DNA of 41,731 nucleotides from Gammaproteobacteria bacterium (GTDB lineage Bacteria; Pseudomonadota; Gammaproteobacteria; Xanthomonadales; SZUA-5): assembly GCA_030430155.1 (NCBI GenBank), contig JAUIFV010000020.1, positions 1-41,731 on the forward strand, given 5' to 3'. The notes under the pieces are model-generated. The model searched no databases, had not been told where the DNA came from, and was given only the letters and a program-made list of their open reading frames with translations. Every line of letters begins with the position of its first letter. The first letter of the stretch is position 1. Below, in pieces: positions 1 to 7,976 of the stretch. The translations under genes were made by a program, and so were the position numbers.

Positions 1-168
1 GCTGCCGATATGGGCCTTGGCGACCAGCGCGTGCAGCTTGGAATCGCTCAGCATGCGCGCACCCAGCTGTTCGGCCAGTCGGTCCAAAAACCAATACCCG
101 GCGTTGTGCCGGGTATTGGCGTATTCGGCGCCTGGATTTCCCAGGCCGACGATCAAACTGATGCTCAT
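1..168 (-). CDS. pth: Peptidyl-tRNA hydrolase, N-terminal part (runs off window)
   Basis: Pth cleaves the ester bond of peptidyl-tRNAs released prematurely from ribosomes, recycling the tRNA. Only the first 56 residues are present because the gene runs off the left edge. The ATG at 168 opens a reading frame with the family signature [20 protein letters not shown], which holds the conserved Asn of the first loop and the catalytic His (about residue 21). It lies 12 bp downstream of rplY on the same strand. The rplY-pth pairing is common in gammaproteobacteria. Identity is clear; nothing can be said about the missing C-terminal part. Confidence 0.93.
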   Translation of the reverse strand, partial: MSISLIVGLGNPGAEYANTRHNAGYWFLDRLAEQLGARMLSDSKLHALVAKAHIGS

Positions 169-180
169 GACCGCGAGAAA

Positions 181-816
181 CTAGTCCTCGTCGCCCTCGT
201 CTTCGGCATCTTCCTCTTCGCTCGGATCCTTCTCGACCGCGGCCATCTTCGCCGAGACCACCGAGACGTCGTGCTCCTTGCCCTGGGCCAGCTCGGGGAT
301 GGTCACACCCTCCGGCAGCACCACTTCGGACAGATGCACCACGCTGCCGACTTCCAGCTTGGCCAGATCGACCTCGATGTACTCGGGTAGATCCTTCGGC
401 AAGCACTCGATTTCGACGTCGTTGAGCTCGTGCAGAATCACGCAGCCACCGGTCTTACCGGCCGGCGAGGTGTCTTGGTTGAGGAAGTGCAGCGGCACAC
501 GCAGACGCAGGGTTTCGGCGTCATTGATGCGCTGAAAGTCCAAGTGCATCACCCGCTTCTTGTAGGGGTGACGCTGGATGTCGCGCAGCACGGCGCGCTG
601 CACGTCGTCGCCGACAGTCAGCTCCAGCACGCTGGTGTAGAACCATTCCTTGCTGGAGTACAGCGAGGCCAGCTTCTGGGTCATTTGCAGCGAACGCGGC
701 GGCAGATCGCCGCCGTAAAGTATGGCCGGGACCATTTCCGAACGACGCAGGCGGCGGCTCGCACCTTTCCCTGCATCCTCGCGAAATTCGACCGGCACCT
801 GATGAGCGGTAGCCAT
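181..816 (-). CDS. rplY: 50S ribosomal protein L25 (TL5/Ctc family)
   Basis: L25 binds 5S rRNA on the large ribosomal subunit. At 211 residues this is the long two-domain (Ctc/TL5) form, not the short E. coli form. The N-terminal 5S-binding domain covers roughly residues 1-95 and includes RRSEMVPAILYGG and LRDIQRHPYKKRVMHLDFQR. The C-terminal beta domain (about 96-185) includes LPEYIEVDLAKLEVGSVVHL. The protein ends in a strongly acidic tail rich in Glu and Asp. The ATG at 816 has an AAGGA ribosome binding site 7 bases upstream. It follows prs after a 166-bp spacer with several small hairpins and precedes pth by 12 bp, so all three may share a transcript. Confidence 0.95.
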   Translation of the reverse strand: MATAHQVPVEFREDAGKGASRRLRRSEMVPAILYGGDLPPRSLQMTQKLASLYSSKEWFYTSVLELTVGDDVQRAVLRDIQRHPYKKRVMHLDFQRINDAETLRLRVPLHFLNQDTSPAGKTGGCVILHELNDVEIECLPKDLPEYIEVDLAKLEVGSVVHLSEVVLPEGVTIPELAQGKEHDVSVVSAKMAAVEKDPSEEEDAEDEGDED

Positions 817-836
817 GGTATTTCCTTGTTACTAGC

Positions 837-954
837 GGTCTGAATGCTTCAGACCTGACCAATCCGCCTTGCGGCGGAGAAAATCCCTGACCGCGACCAG
901 CCAGGGTACAAAGGTCCGGGAGAGCCCGAACCGTCGGCCGACTCGTCAGAGTCG
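837..954 (-). promoter_or_regulatory. Hairpin-rich leader between prs and rplY
   Basis: The prs-rplY spacer holds three simple hairpins. The nearest to rplY is a perfect 8-bp stem (GGTCTGAA/TTCAGACC, 837-844 with 848-855) and a 3-base loop, ending about 20 bases before the start codon and just upstream of the AAGGA site. The second is TCCGCC/GGCGGA (863-868 with 873-878). The third is CGACTC/GAGTCG (939-944 with 949-954), shortly after the prs stop. None is followed by a clear T run on the minus strand, so they are not obvious terminators. A role in mRNA processing or control of rplY is inference. Confidence 0.4.
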
Positions 955-982
955 ACCCTTAAAACATTCAATCAACGCTCGA

Positions 983-1921
983 TCAATCGATGTAGAGCGA
1001 ACTCACCGACTCGCCGAAGGCCATACGCCGCAGCGTCTCGGCCAACATGTCGGCCACGCTGAGCACCCGTATCCGGGTGCAGTGACTGGCCTCCTCGCTG
1101 AGCGGGATGGTGTCGGTCACCACCAGCTCATCCATCATCGAGTTTTCAATGTTAGTCACCGCCTTGCCCGACAGCACCGGATGCACGCAGTAGGCATGAA
1201 CGCTGCGCGCGCCGCGCTCTTTCAGCGCCGACGCGGCCTTGCACAGCGTGCCGGCGGTGTCGACGATGTCATCGACCAGCAGGCAGGTCTTGTTCTCCAC
1301 ATCGCCGATGATGTTCATCACCTCCGATTCGTTGGCTCGGGGGCGCCGCTTGTCGATGATCGCCAGATCGGCATTGTCCAGCCGTTTGGCGATCGCGCGC
1401 GCGCGCACCACACCACCCACGTCGGGGCTCACCACCACCAGTTCGCTGCCCGCGTGGCAGCGCCAAATGTCCGCCAGCAGTACCGGCGAGGCGTACACAT
1501 TGTCCAGCGGGATATCGAAAAATCCCTGAATCTGATCGGCGTGCAGGTCCACCGTCAACACCCGATCAGTACCAATGGTGCTGATCACCTTGGCGGCCAC
1601 TTTGGCTGTGATCGGCACCCGCGCCGAACGCGTACGACGATCCTGTCGGGCGTAGCCAAAGTACGGAATCACTGCCGTGACGCTGGCTGCCGAGGCGCGC
1701 TTGAGCGCATCAATCAGCGCCAGCAGCTCCATGAAATTCTCTGCCGTCGGCGCGCAGGTGGACTGCACCACGAACACGTCCTGGCGACGAACGTTCTCTT
1801 CGATCTCGATCTGCGCCTCGCCGTCACTGAAGCGCCCGACCAAGGCTTTACCCAGCGGCACCCCCAGCTCCTCGGCGATGGACGCCGCCAGATCCCGGTT
1901 GGCACTGCCGCTGAACAGCAT
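983..1921 (-). CDS. prs: Ribose-phosphate pyrophosphokinase
   Basis: Prs makes PRPP from ribose 5-phosphate and ATP, for nucleotide, histidine, tryptophan and NAD synthesis. The 312-residue protein starting at the ATG at 1921 begins with the family's usual [12 protein letters not shown]. The open frame extends 84 bp further upstream to a possible start at 2005, but that stretch has no family similarity and runs up to the tRNA gene, so 1921 is preferred. Visible motifs are [15 protein letters not shown], the metal and PRPP-binding region, and the PRPP loop [13 protein letters not shown]. It lies downstream of ispE and tRNA-Gln and upstream of rplY. Length and motifs are those of a normal class I enzyme. 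Confidence 0.96.
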   Translation of the reverse strand: MLFSGSANRDLAASIAEELGVPLGKALVGRFSDGEAQIEIEENVRRQDVFVVQSTCAPTAENFMELLALIDALKRASAASVTAVIPYFGYARQDRRTRSARVPITAKVAAKVISTIGTDRVLTVDLHADQIQGFFDIPLDNVYASPVLLADIWRCHAGSELVVVSPDVGGVVRARAIAKRLDNADLAIIDKRRPRANESEVMNIIGDVENKTCLLVDDIVDTAGTLCKAASALKERGARSVHAYCVHPVLSGKAVTNIENSMMDELVVTDTIPLSEEASHCTRIRVLSVADMLAETLRRMAFGESVSSLYID

Positions 1922-2008
1922 CAGTCCCGGTGATTCTCGGACTGAACGGGCCACGCTTCTCGTTCGCGAAATCACAGCAGGACACCGATCCGTTGCGGAG
2001 ATCAAAAA

Positions 2009-2084
2009 TGGCTGGGACGCCAGGACTCGAACCTGGGAATGCGGGGATCAAAACCCCGTGCCTTACCAACTTGGCGACGTCCCA
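2009..2084 (-). tRNA. tRNA-Gln (anticodon TTG), CCA encoded
   Basis: The minus strand from 2084 to 2009 folds as a 76-nt tRNA. The 7-bp acceptor stem TGGGACG/CGTCCCA is followed by discriminator G and an encoded CCA. The D arm is GCCAAGTTGGTAAGGC. The anticodon stem GGGG/CCCC encloses loop TTTTGAT, giving anticodon TTG (Gln). The T arm contains GGTTCGAGTCC. It sits between ispE and prs on the same strand, as I know it from related genomes. Its first 22 bases overlap the 3' end of the ispE reading frame. Confidence 0.96.
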
Positions 2085-2935
2085 ACCGTAAAACTCGTAT
2101 CGTCGACACCATCTGCAGCGCAGTTCAGACCAAGCACCGACCAACCACGCCAGCGCGATGGCAGCTCGGTCAGCCAGCGCTCGGCCTCGGCGGCATCGCT
2201 CACCGGGGCGTATACCGCAGCACCCGTCCCGGTTAGCTGCGCTGGCCCTCGCTCACGCAGCCAGTTCAAGCTGGCGGCCACTTCAGGCACTCGACCAGTG
2301 ACCACCGTTTCGCAGTCGTTGGCCCAGCAATCGTCCGACAATAAGCGCGGAATTGTCGAAGGCGAGCTGTTTCTTGTCAATTGCCGATCCGCAAAAACTT
2401 CCGCCGTAACCACCTCCACCGGCGCACAAACCACCACAAAACGCCGTTTCGGCAGCTCAACCGGGGTCAATAGGTCGCCCACGCCCTCCCCCACCGCGCT
2501 GCGGCCGCCTGCAAAAACCGCCACGTCAGCGCCCAGCGGCGCGCCCAGCTCGGCCAGCTCTTCGGGCCTCAGCTGCAGCCGCCATAGTCGATTCAGCGCG
2601 CGCAGCACAGTGCCGGCATTGGAACTGCCGCCGCCCAGCCCCGCACCCATCGGTATCGCCTTGTTGATGTGTATGTCGGCGCCCAGCGCTGTACCCGTAT
2701 GCCGCTGCAGCAGCTGCGCCGCGCGGATTGCCAGATCGGCCTCTGGATCTACCCCGGGCAGCTGGGAAAGGCGCCGAATCCGGCCGTCGTCGCGGCTGCG
2801 GATGTGGATCACATCGGCTAGGTCAATCAGCTGGAAGATGGTCTGCAGGCGATGGTAGCCATCGTCTCGACGACCCAGGATGCGCAGACCCAGATTGAGC
2901 TTGGCCGGACTCAGCCAGCGCTGCCACAGGCTCAT
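2063..2935 (-). CDS. ispE: 4-diphosphocytidyl-2-C-methyl-D-erythritol kinase
   Basis: IspE phosphorylates CDP-methylerythritol in the MEP pathway of isoprenoid precursor synthesis. It is a GHMP kinase of 290 residues. It shows the N-terminal SPAKLNLGLRI motif with the conserved Lys, and the ATP-binding glycine-rich loop PMGAGLGGGSSNAGT around residue 100. The ATG at 2935 overlaps the lolB stop by 4 bases (ATGA), suggesting translational coupling. The 3' end is odd: the frame continues through the first 22 bases of the downstream tRNA-Gln and uses a TAA lying in the D-loop sequence. The last residues (about FTVGTSPSW) are therefore partly tRNA-encoded. The rest of the protein is of normal family length. 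Confidence 0.95.
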   Translation of the reverse strand: MSLWQRWLSPAKLNLGLRILGRRDDGYHRLQTIFQLIDLADVIHIRSRDDGRIRRLSQLPGVDPEADLAIRAAQLLQRHTGTALGADIHINKAIPMGAGLGGGSSNAGTVLRALNRLWRLQLRPEELAELGAPLGADVAVFAGGRSAVGEGVGDLLTPVELPKRRFVVVCAPVEVVTAEVFADRQLTRNSSPSTIPRLLSDDCWANDCETVVTGRVPEVAASLNWLRERGPAQLTGTGAAVYAPVSDAAEAERWLTELPSRWRGWSVLGLNCAADGVDDTSFTVGTSPSW

Positions 2936-3546
2936 CCGAGTGGTTGCCAGCGCTGCACCACCACCCGCACCCAGCGGTCGCCGCTGCTGGCGTAGAGCTT
3001 TGCCGGCAGTTCGGGGAGTTCGCCCTGGGCCGGATGCCAGCGCAGATAGTCCACCGTCCAGCCGGCCTGCTGCAGCTGTTCAAGGCGCTGTTGCTGATCC
3101 ATGCTGACCTGACCACGCCCGGGTAGGCGACTGCCGCGTAGCCAGTACGACAATGCCTCCACCGGTACGCCCACCGCCCAAACCCGATCCAGCAGCTGCT
3201 GCAGGTCCGCATCGGCGTGCACTTCGCCTTGATCGTCAATCAGACGCGCGCCTTCCGTGTCGCGCTGCAGACGCCAGGTGCGCTGGGTCACAGGTGCGCT
3301 GAAGCGCACGTCCAGATCGCCACCGCGCTGCTCCCAGATCAAGCGGCCGCTGCCACCCTGATCGCCGTCGGAAAGTGCAACGCGCCCCTGCAGTCGAAAG
3401 GCACTCAGCTCGCGCGCGGCCTGTTCCTGCGCTGCCGCCGCCGTGGCTGCCACATCGCGTCGCACCGTGCGCGGTGCACAGGCCGCCAGCAGCGCGGCGC
3501 CTATACCCATCAGCAGCAGACGCCTGCTCTCCAGCGGCTGTCGCAT
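2932..3546 (-). CDS. lolB: Outer-membrane lipoprotein insertion protein LolB
   Basis: LolB is the outer-membrane lipoprotein that receives lipoproteins from periplasmic LolA and inserts them into the outer membrane. The start is set at the ATG at 3546 because the protein then begins with MRQPLESRR, a hydrophobic stretch and the lipobox L-A-A-C, with the lipidated Cys at residue 23. The frame extends upstream but only as unrelated sequence overlapping the TPR gene. The mature part has family-like segments FRLQGRVALSDGDQGGSGRL and EALSYWLRGSRLPG. At 204 residues it has normal length. It overlaps ispE by 4 bases and follows the TPR gene by 35 bp, the arrangement seen in Pseudomonas. Confidence 0.93.
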   Translation of the reverse strand: MRQPLESRRLLLMGIGAALLAACAPRTVRRDVAATAAAAQEQAARELSAFRLQGRVALSDGDQGGSGRLIWEQRGGDLDVRFSAPVTQRTWRLQRDTEGARLIDDQGEVHADADLQQLLDRVWAVGVPVEALSYWLRGSRLPGRGQVSMDQQQRLEQLQQAGWTVDYLRWHPAQGELPELPAKLYASSGDRWVRVVVQRWQPLG

Positions 3547-3581
3547 ATCTGCAGTCGTTGCGGGCGAGCCGTGATCGGCGA

Positions 3582-5258
3582 TCACTTCAGTTCGGGCGCG
3601 AGTCGACCCAGGGTTTCCAGCAGCACCGCATCCTCGGGGTGCTCGGCGAGCGCCTTGCGCCATACTTCGAAGGCCTTCTCCACCTCGCCGTTGACGTACA
3701 ACACCTCACCGTAGTGCGCGGCGATCTCGGCATCGTTGGCCTGTTCATAGGCCCTGGCCAGGTACTCCTGAGCCTTCTCAGGGTTGCCCAGCCGGTATTG
3801 CACCCAGCCCATGCTGTCCAATATCGCCCCCTCATCGGGTGAAAGCTCCAACGCACGCTGGATATAGGCCAGCGCCTCGCTGTGTCGGTCGGTGCGATCG
3901 GCCAGGGTGTAGCCCAGCGCGTTCAGAGCCGCCGAGTTGTTCGGATCAAAGCTCAGGATTCGCCGCAAATCGGCCTCGGCGCCGACCAGATCATCGCTGG
4001 AGACGCGGCCTATGGCGCGGGCGTAGAGCAGCCGCTCATCGTTGGGATAGGCGTCCAGTGCCTGCTCGAAGACCGCTTCGGCCTCATCCTGACGTGCGGC
4101 GGTGTTGAGCAGTTCCACCTCCAGCAGCCAGCTGTCCACCTGGCGCTCCGGCTCCACGCTGGGCACGCGCAGCTTGGCCAACTCTGCCCGTGACTGACCC
4201 AGATCCGACTCGGATTTGCTGTACACCACTGCCATGCGCATGCGCGCATCGACATAGGCCGGACCCGGTTGCACCTGCCCGTACCATTTCAGCGCCTCAG
4301 TCCAGCGTTCGCGCAGCTCGGCCACCTGACCCATGAATAGCGGCCGTTCCGGCAACTCCTCATCGTCGCGCCGGGACAGTTCCCGAGCCAGCCGCTTGAG
4401 CTCCTTTTCGTCTTCCAAATCAGCGGCGTAGCCGATCCGCGTCGCCAGCAGTTCGGCATCCTGCTCAGGCGCATCGGCGAGCACTTTGAGCATCTTCTTA
4501 CCCTGGTCGCGCTCATTGAGCAGCGCTGCCCAGGCCAGACGCCACTCGCGATTGTCTGGCGCAAATCCTACCGCCTTGGCCAGATCGTTCTCCGCAGTCT
4601 GCAGCGCACCGGCGGCGTAGTTGGCCTGCGCGCGCCAGCGCCACGCCGCCCCGGAATCCGGGTGCGCCTGCAGGTCGGCCTCGGCAATGCTCAAGCCCGG
4701 CGCCACCTGCCCCAGCGCCAATGCCGCCGGCACGAAGCTGAATTCAGCCGGGTCGGCCGATAGCAGCGAACCGCGCTCGATCAGCGCATTCAGCGCGGCT
4801 TCGACGTGCGGCTTGGCCTCGCGGGTGAGCATGACCTGCACCGCCAGCCGCGCACCCTCGATGCCATCGACGGTGATCAGCTGAGCCAGCCTCGCGGTGG
4901 CCGTGTCCACCTCACCCTGAGCCAATGCCACCCAGGCGACAGCCTGCAGCGCCCGCTTGTCGTTCGGTTTCAGTTCCAGCCAGCGCTCGGCGACGCGCCC
5001 GGCGCGGGGCAAGTCATCGGCATGCAGGCTGATCATGGTGGCCCGCTCCAGCCAGTCCGGATCGCTGACCTGCTCCACCGCGCGCTCATAGTCCTCGGCG
5101 GCCTTGGAAGGGTTTCCGGACTGCAGTGCGAACTCGGCCGACAGCGCTGACAGCAGCGGATCCTTGCGCCAGCTCTCATCCGGCTCAGCCAGCACCGGAA
5201 CGCCGCCTAACAGCAGCAACAAAGCAGCAACGACCAACTTGACTGAGTTCAGATGCAC
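3582..5258 (-). CDS. Exported TPR-repeat protein upstream of lolB
   Basis: This is a 558-residue tetratricopeptide-repeat protein. A Sec signal peptide (about residues 1-24, MHLNSVKLVVAALLLLLGG then VPVLA) suggests a periplasmic or membrane-associated location. TPR-like helical pairs run through most of the chain and are clearest near the C-terminus (LNALGYTLADRT, ILDSMGWVQYRLGNPEKAQEY, HYGEVLYVNGEVEKAFEVW). Homologues occupy the same position before lolB in Pseudomonas (PA4667-type) and are annotated only as TPR proteins. A role in assembling outer-membrane components is inferred from the lolB neighbour and not shown. It diverges from hemA across a 297-bp spacer. Confidence 0.9.
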   Translation of the reverse strand: MHLNSVKLVVAALLLLLGGVPVLAEPDESWRKDPLLSALSAEFALQSGNPSKAAEDYERAVEQVSDPDWLERATMISLHADDLPRAGRVAERWLELKPNDKRALQAVAWVALAQGEVDTATARLAQLITVDGIEGARLAVQVMLTREAKPHVEAALNALIERGSLLSADPAEFSFVPAALALGQVAPGLSIAEADLQAHPDSGAAWRWRAQANYAAGALQTAENDLAKAVGFAPDNREWRLAWAALLNERDQGKKMLKVLADAPEQDAELLATRIGYAADLEDEKELKRLARELSRRDDEELPERPLFMGQVAELRERWTEALKWYGQVQPGPAYVDARMRMAVVYSKSESDLGQSRAELAKLRVPSVEPERQVDSWLLEVELLNTAARQDEAEAVFEQALDAYPNDERLLYARAIGRVSSDDLVGAEADLRRILSFDPNNSAALNALGYTLADRTDRHSEALAYIQRALELSPDEGAILDSMGWVQYRLGNPEKAQEYLARAYEQANDAEIAAHYGEVLYVNGEVEKAFEVWRKALAEHPEDAVLLETLGRLAPELK

Positions 5259-5555
5259 CGCAGACTGGACCTATGACTTGTGAATGAAACAGTTTACAGC
5301 GGCGAGCCACGTCAGGACGGGCATTTCGCCACTATTCGCACCTCGCCGTCGGCCAGCGCTCGCTGGTGCCGGCGCACACAGCGTAGAATAGGCAGACCCT
5401 GTGCGCCGCGAATAGTTGCGTTTCCCTGACCCTCGGCAAGCTTGCAGCCCGTTGCCGTAGTCATGAGGGCGCAATTATCGCTTGCCAAGGGTCATCGATT
5501 TGTCTTTGGCGCCGGACCACGGACAATATGGGTCATTGTTGGATCTGATTCGCGC
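5259..5555. promoter_or_regulatory. Divergent promoter region, TPR-lolB operon / hemA
   Basis: This 297-bp spacer separates the outward-facing TPR gene and hemA, so promoters in both directions are expected. Toward hemA, a weak sigma-70-like pair can be seen: TTGTCT near 5500 and CAATAT near 5524, about 18 bases apart and 25-30 bases before the hemA ATG. An 8-bp inverted repeat GGCGCACA (5371-5378) / TGTGCGCC (5400-5407) lies in the middle and could be a hairpin or operator. No repeat, riboswitch or RNA gene was recognised. Confidence 0.35.
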
Positions 5556-6887
5556 ATGGCGCTACTAACTGTCGGACTCAATCACGTCACCGCGCCGCTG
5601 GCGCTGCGCGAGCGAGCGGCCTTCCCCCCGGAAGCGACCGCTGAGGCTTTGCGCGCGCTGTGCACGACAGACAGTATCCAGGCGGCGGCTATCGTCAGCA
5701 CCTGCAATCGCACCGAGCTCTACCTGTCCGGCTCGCGTGAAGGCGCCATGAGCGCGGTGGACTGGTGGCATCGCAACCGCGCCATGGCCGATCAGCGCCT
5801 GCACGATGCGGTTTATCACCACTACGACGCCGATGCGGTCAGGCACATGTTCCGGGTCGCCACCGGTCTGGATTCGATGATCCTGGGCGAACCGCAGATC
5901 CTGGGACAGCTCAAGGACGCCCACCGCATCGCCCGCGATGCAGCCACCCTGAGTCCGACCCTGGACCGCTTGTTCCAGCGCAGCTTTGCGGTGGCCAAGC
6001 GGATACGCTCGGAAACCGAGCTCGGCGCCAACCCGGTCAGCGTCGCCTACGCCGCTGTGCGCCTGGTGCAGCGGGTGTTCGACGAACTGCCGCGGCGACG
6101 TGTGCTGCTGGTCGGCGCCGGCGAAACCATGGAACTGGCCGCACGGCACCTGCTCAGCCGCGGCGTGACCGACCTGGTCGTCGCCAATCGCACCCTGGAG
6201 CGAGCCAGCGCGATGGCCGCCCGGGTCGGCGCGCAGGCCGCCGATTTGAATCGCCTGGAGAGCCTGCTCACCGAGGTCGACATCCTCTTCGTCGCCACCC
6301 ACGCCAGCCAGGCGCTGGTTACCACCGCGATGGTCAAGCAGGCCTTCCGCGCCCGCCGCCACCGGCCATTGTTTATCTGCGATCTGGGCGTGCCGCGCAA
6401 TGTCGAGGCCAGCGTTGGTGATCTGGACGATGTCTATCTGTACGCCCTGGACGATCTGGCCCAGGTCGTTGCCGAAGGCCAGGATCGCCGCCGCGACGCC
6501 GCCATGCGCGCCGAATCGCTGGTCGCCGATCAAGTCGACGAGTTCATGGGCTGGTGGCGCAGTGCCGAATCCAGCCGCGCAGTGGGCCGGCTGCGCGCCC
6601 ACGGCCAGCGTCTGCAGCAGGCCCAGTTGGAACGCGCCCTGGCCCAGCTGCGCGCCGGAGCCGCAGCCGAGCAGGTCCTTACCCAGCTGGCTCACGGATT
6701 GACCAACAAGCTGCTGCACCAGCCCACCGTGGCGATGCGTAGCGCAGCGGCCAACGGCGAGCGCGATTTGCTCGACCTGGTCGAGCGCATCTACGCCGCC
6801 GATGCGCTTGATATGTCCGACGACGCAGATCCCAGTGACTACGACGCGATTGATGCCACGCCGCACCCGCAAACTGACCAAGACTGA
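5556..6887 (+). CDS. hemA: Glutamyl-tRNA reductase
   Basis: HemA reduces glutamyl-tRNA(Glu) to glutamate-1-semialdehyde with NADPH, the first committed step of C5-pathway tetrapyrrole synthesis. The start is set at the ATG at 5556 because the protein then begins MALLTVGLNHVTAPLALRER, as the family does. The open frame extends 114 bp upstream without similarity. The catalytic Cys is Cys50 in AAIVSTCNRTELYL. GLDSMILGEPQILGQLKDAH and the NADPH-binding VLLVGAGETMELAARHL follow. At 443 residues it is of usual length. prfA starts 3 bp after the stop, the common hemA-prfA operon. hemE, from the same pathway, lies at the far end of the window. Confidence 0.96.
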   Translation: MALLTVGLNHVTAPLALRERAAFPPEATAEALRALCTTDSIQAAAIVSTCNRTELYLSGSREGAMSAVDWWHRNRAMADQRLHDAVYHHYDADAVRHMFRVATGLDSMILGEPQILGQLKDAHRIARDAATLSPTLDRLFQRSFAVAKRIRSETELGANPVSVAYAAVRLVQRVFDELPRRRVLLVGAGETMELAARHLLSRGVTDLVVANRTLERASAMAARVGAQAADLNRLESLLTEVDILFVATHASQALVTTAMVKQAFRARRHRPLFICDLGVPRNVEASVGDLDDVYLYALDDLAQVVAEGQDRRRDAAMRAESLVADQVDEFMGWWRSAESSRAVGRLRAHGQRLQQAQLERALAQLRAGAAAEQVLTQLAHGLTNKLLHQPTVAMRSAAANGERDLLDLVERIYAADALDMSDDADPSDYDAIDATPHPQTDQD

Positions 6888-6890
6888 ATC

Positions 6891-7976
6891 ATGAGCCCCA
6901 ATCTCCGCCGTCGTCTTACCACCCTGCAGGCCCGCCATGAGGAGCTCGGTCTGCTGCTGGGCCAGCCCGAGGTGGCCAACGACCAGGCCCAATTCGTCGC
7001 CCTCGGACGCGAGTACGCCGGCCTGCAGGAGCTGGTCGACGCGATGGCGCGGATGGACAAGGTGGAGGCCGATCGCAGCAGCGCCGAGGAACTGCTCGCC
7101 GGCGGCGGCGAGATGGCCGACCTGGCTCGTGAAGAGCTCGCCGAGTTGGACACTGAGAAAACCGAGCTGGAGTCCCAGCTGCTGGCCTTTCTGGTGCCCA
7201 AGGACGAGCGCGATTCGAAGAACATCTTCCTGGAGATCCGCGCCGGCACCGGCGGCGATGAAGCGGCGCTGTTCGCCGGTGATCTGTTCCGCATGTACAC
7301 GCGCTACGCAGAAAGCCAGCGCTGGCGGGTGGAAATCATGAGCGAGTCGGTGGGCGAGCACGGCGGCTACAAAGAGGTGATCGCTCGAGTCGAAGGCGAA
7401 GGCGCCTACTCCAGGCTGAAGTTCGAATCCGGCACCCATCGGGTACAGCGGGTGCCGGAGACCGAAGCGCAGGGTCGCATCCACACCTCCGCCTGCACGG
7501 TAGCGATACTCCCGGAGCAGGATGAGTTGGAAGACGTGGAGCTTAATCCGGCCGATCTGAAGACCGATACCTTCCGCGCCAGCGGCGCCGGCGGTCAGCA
7601 CGTCAACAAGACCGACTCGGCGATCCGGATCACTCATTTGCCCACCGGTATCGTGGTGGAATGCCAGGATGAGCGCTCCCAGCACAAGAACCGAGCCCGC
7701 GCGATGAGCCTGCTGAAGTCGCGACTGAGCGAAATCGAGCGCGACAAACAGGTCGCCGAGCAAAGCGAGTCGCGCAAGCTGCAGGTGGGCAGCGGCGACC
7801 GCTCGCAGCGCATCCGCACATACAACTTCCCGCAGGGCCGGCTGACCGACCACCGTATCAACCTGACCCTGTACAGGCTCAGCGAGATCATCGCCGGTGA
7901 TCTGGATCAGGTCATCGACCCATTGCTGCAGGAGTTGCACGCGGCGCAGCTGGCCGACTTGGAACGCGCTGCGTGA
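6891..7976 (+). CDS. prfA: Peptide chain release factor 1
   Basis: RF1 reads UAA and UAG stop codons and triggers peptidyl-tRNA hydrolysis. The 361-residue protein carries the catalytic GGQ motif at residues 234-236 in [18 protein letters not shown]. The tripeptide codon-recognition motif (PxT) is at 189-191 and reads PET here, in [16 protein letters not shown]. The ATG at 6891 follows the hemA stop by 3 bp. The stop codon overlaps the GTG start of the next gene (GTGA), so that gene is probably translationally coupled. The next gene is not prmC, the GGQ methyltransferase that often follows prfA. Confidence 0.97.
   Translation: MSPNLRRRLTTLQARHEELGLLLGQPEVANDQAQFVALGREYAGLQELVDAMARMDKVEADRSSAEELLAGGGEMADLAREELAELDTEKTELESQLLAFLVPKDERDSKNIFLEIRAGTGGDEAALFAGDLFRMYTRYAESQRWRVEIMSESVGEHGGYKEVIARVEGEGAYSRLKFESGTHRVQRVPETEAQGRIHTSACTVAILPEQDELEDVELNPADLKTDTFRASGAGGQHVNKTDSAIRITHLPTGIVVECQDERSQHKNRARAMSLLKSRLSEIERDKQVAEQSESRKLQVGSGDRSQRIRTYNFPQGRLTDHRINLTLYRLSEIIAGDLDQVIDPLLQELHAAQLADLERAA

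Noticed and set aside
5565-7940. A 791-codon open frame on the minus strand opposite hemA and prfA
   Set aside because: It mirrors two certain genes on the other strand. Its protein has no domain pattern and is rich in His, Gln, Leu and Val, as expected from a high-GC antisense frame.
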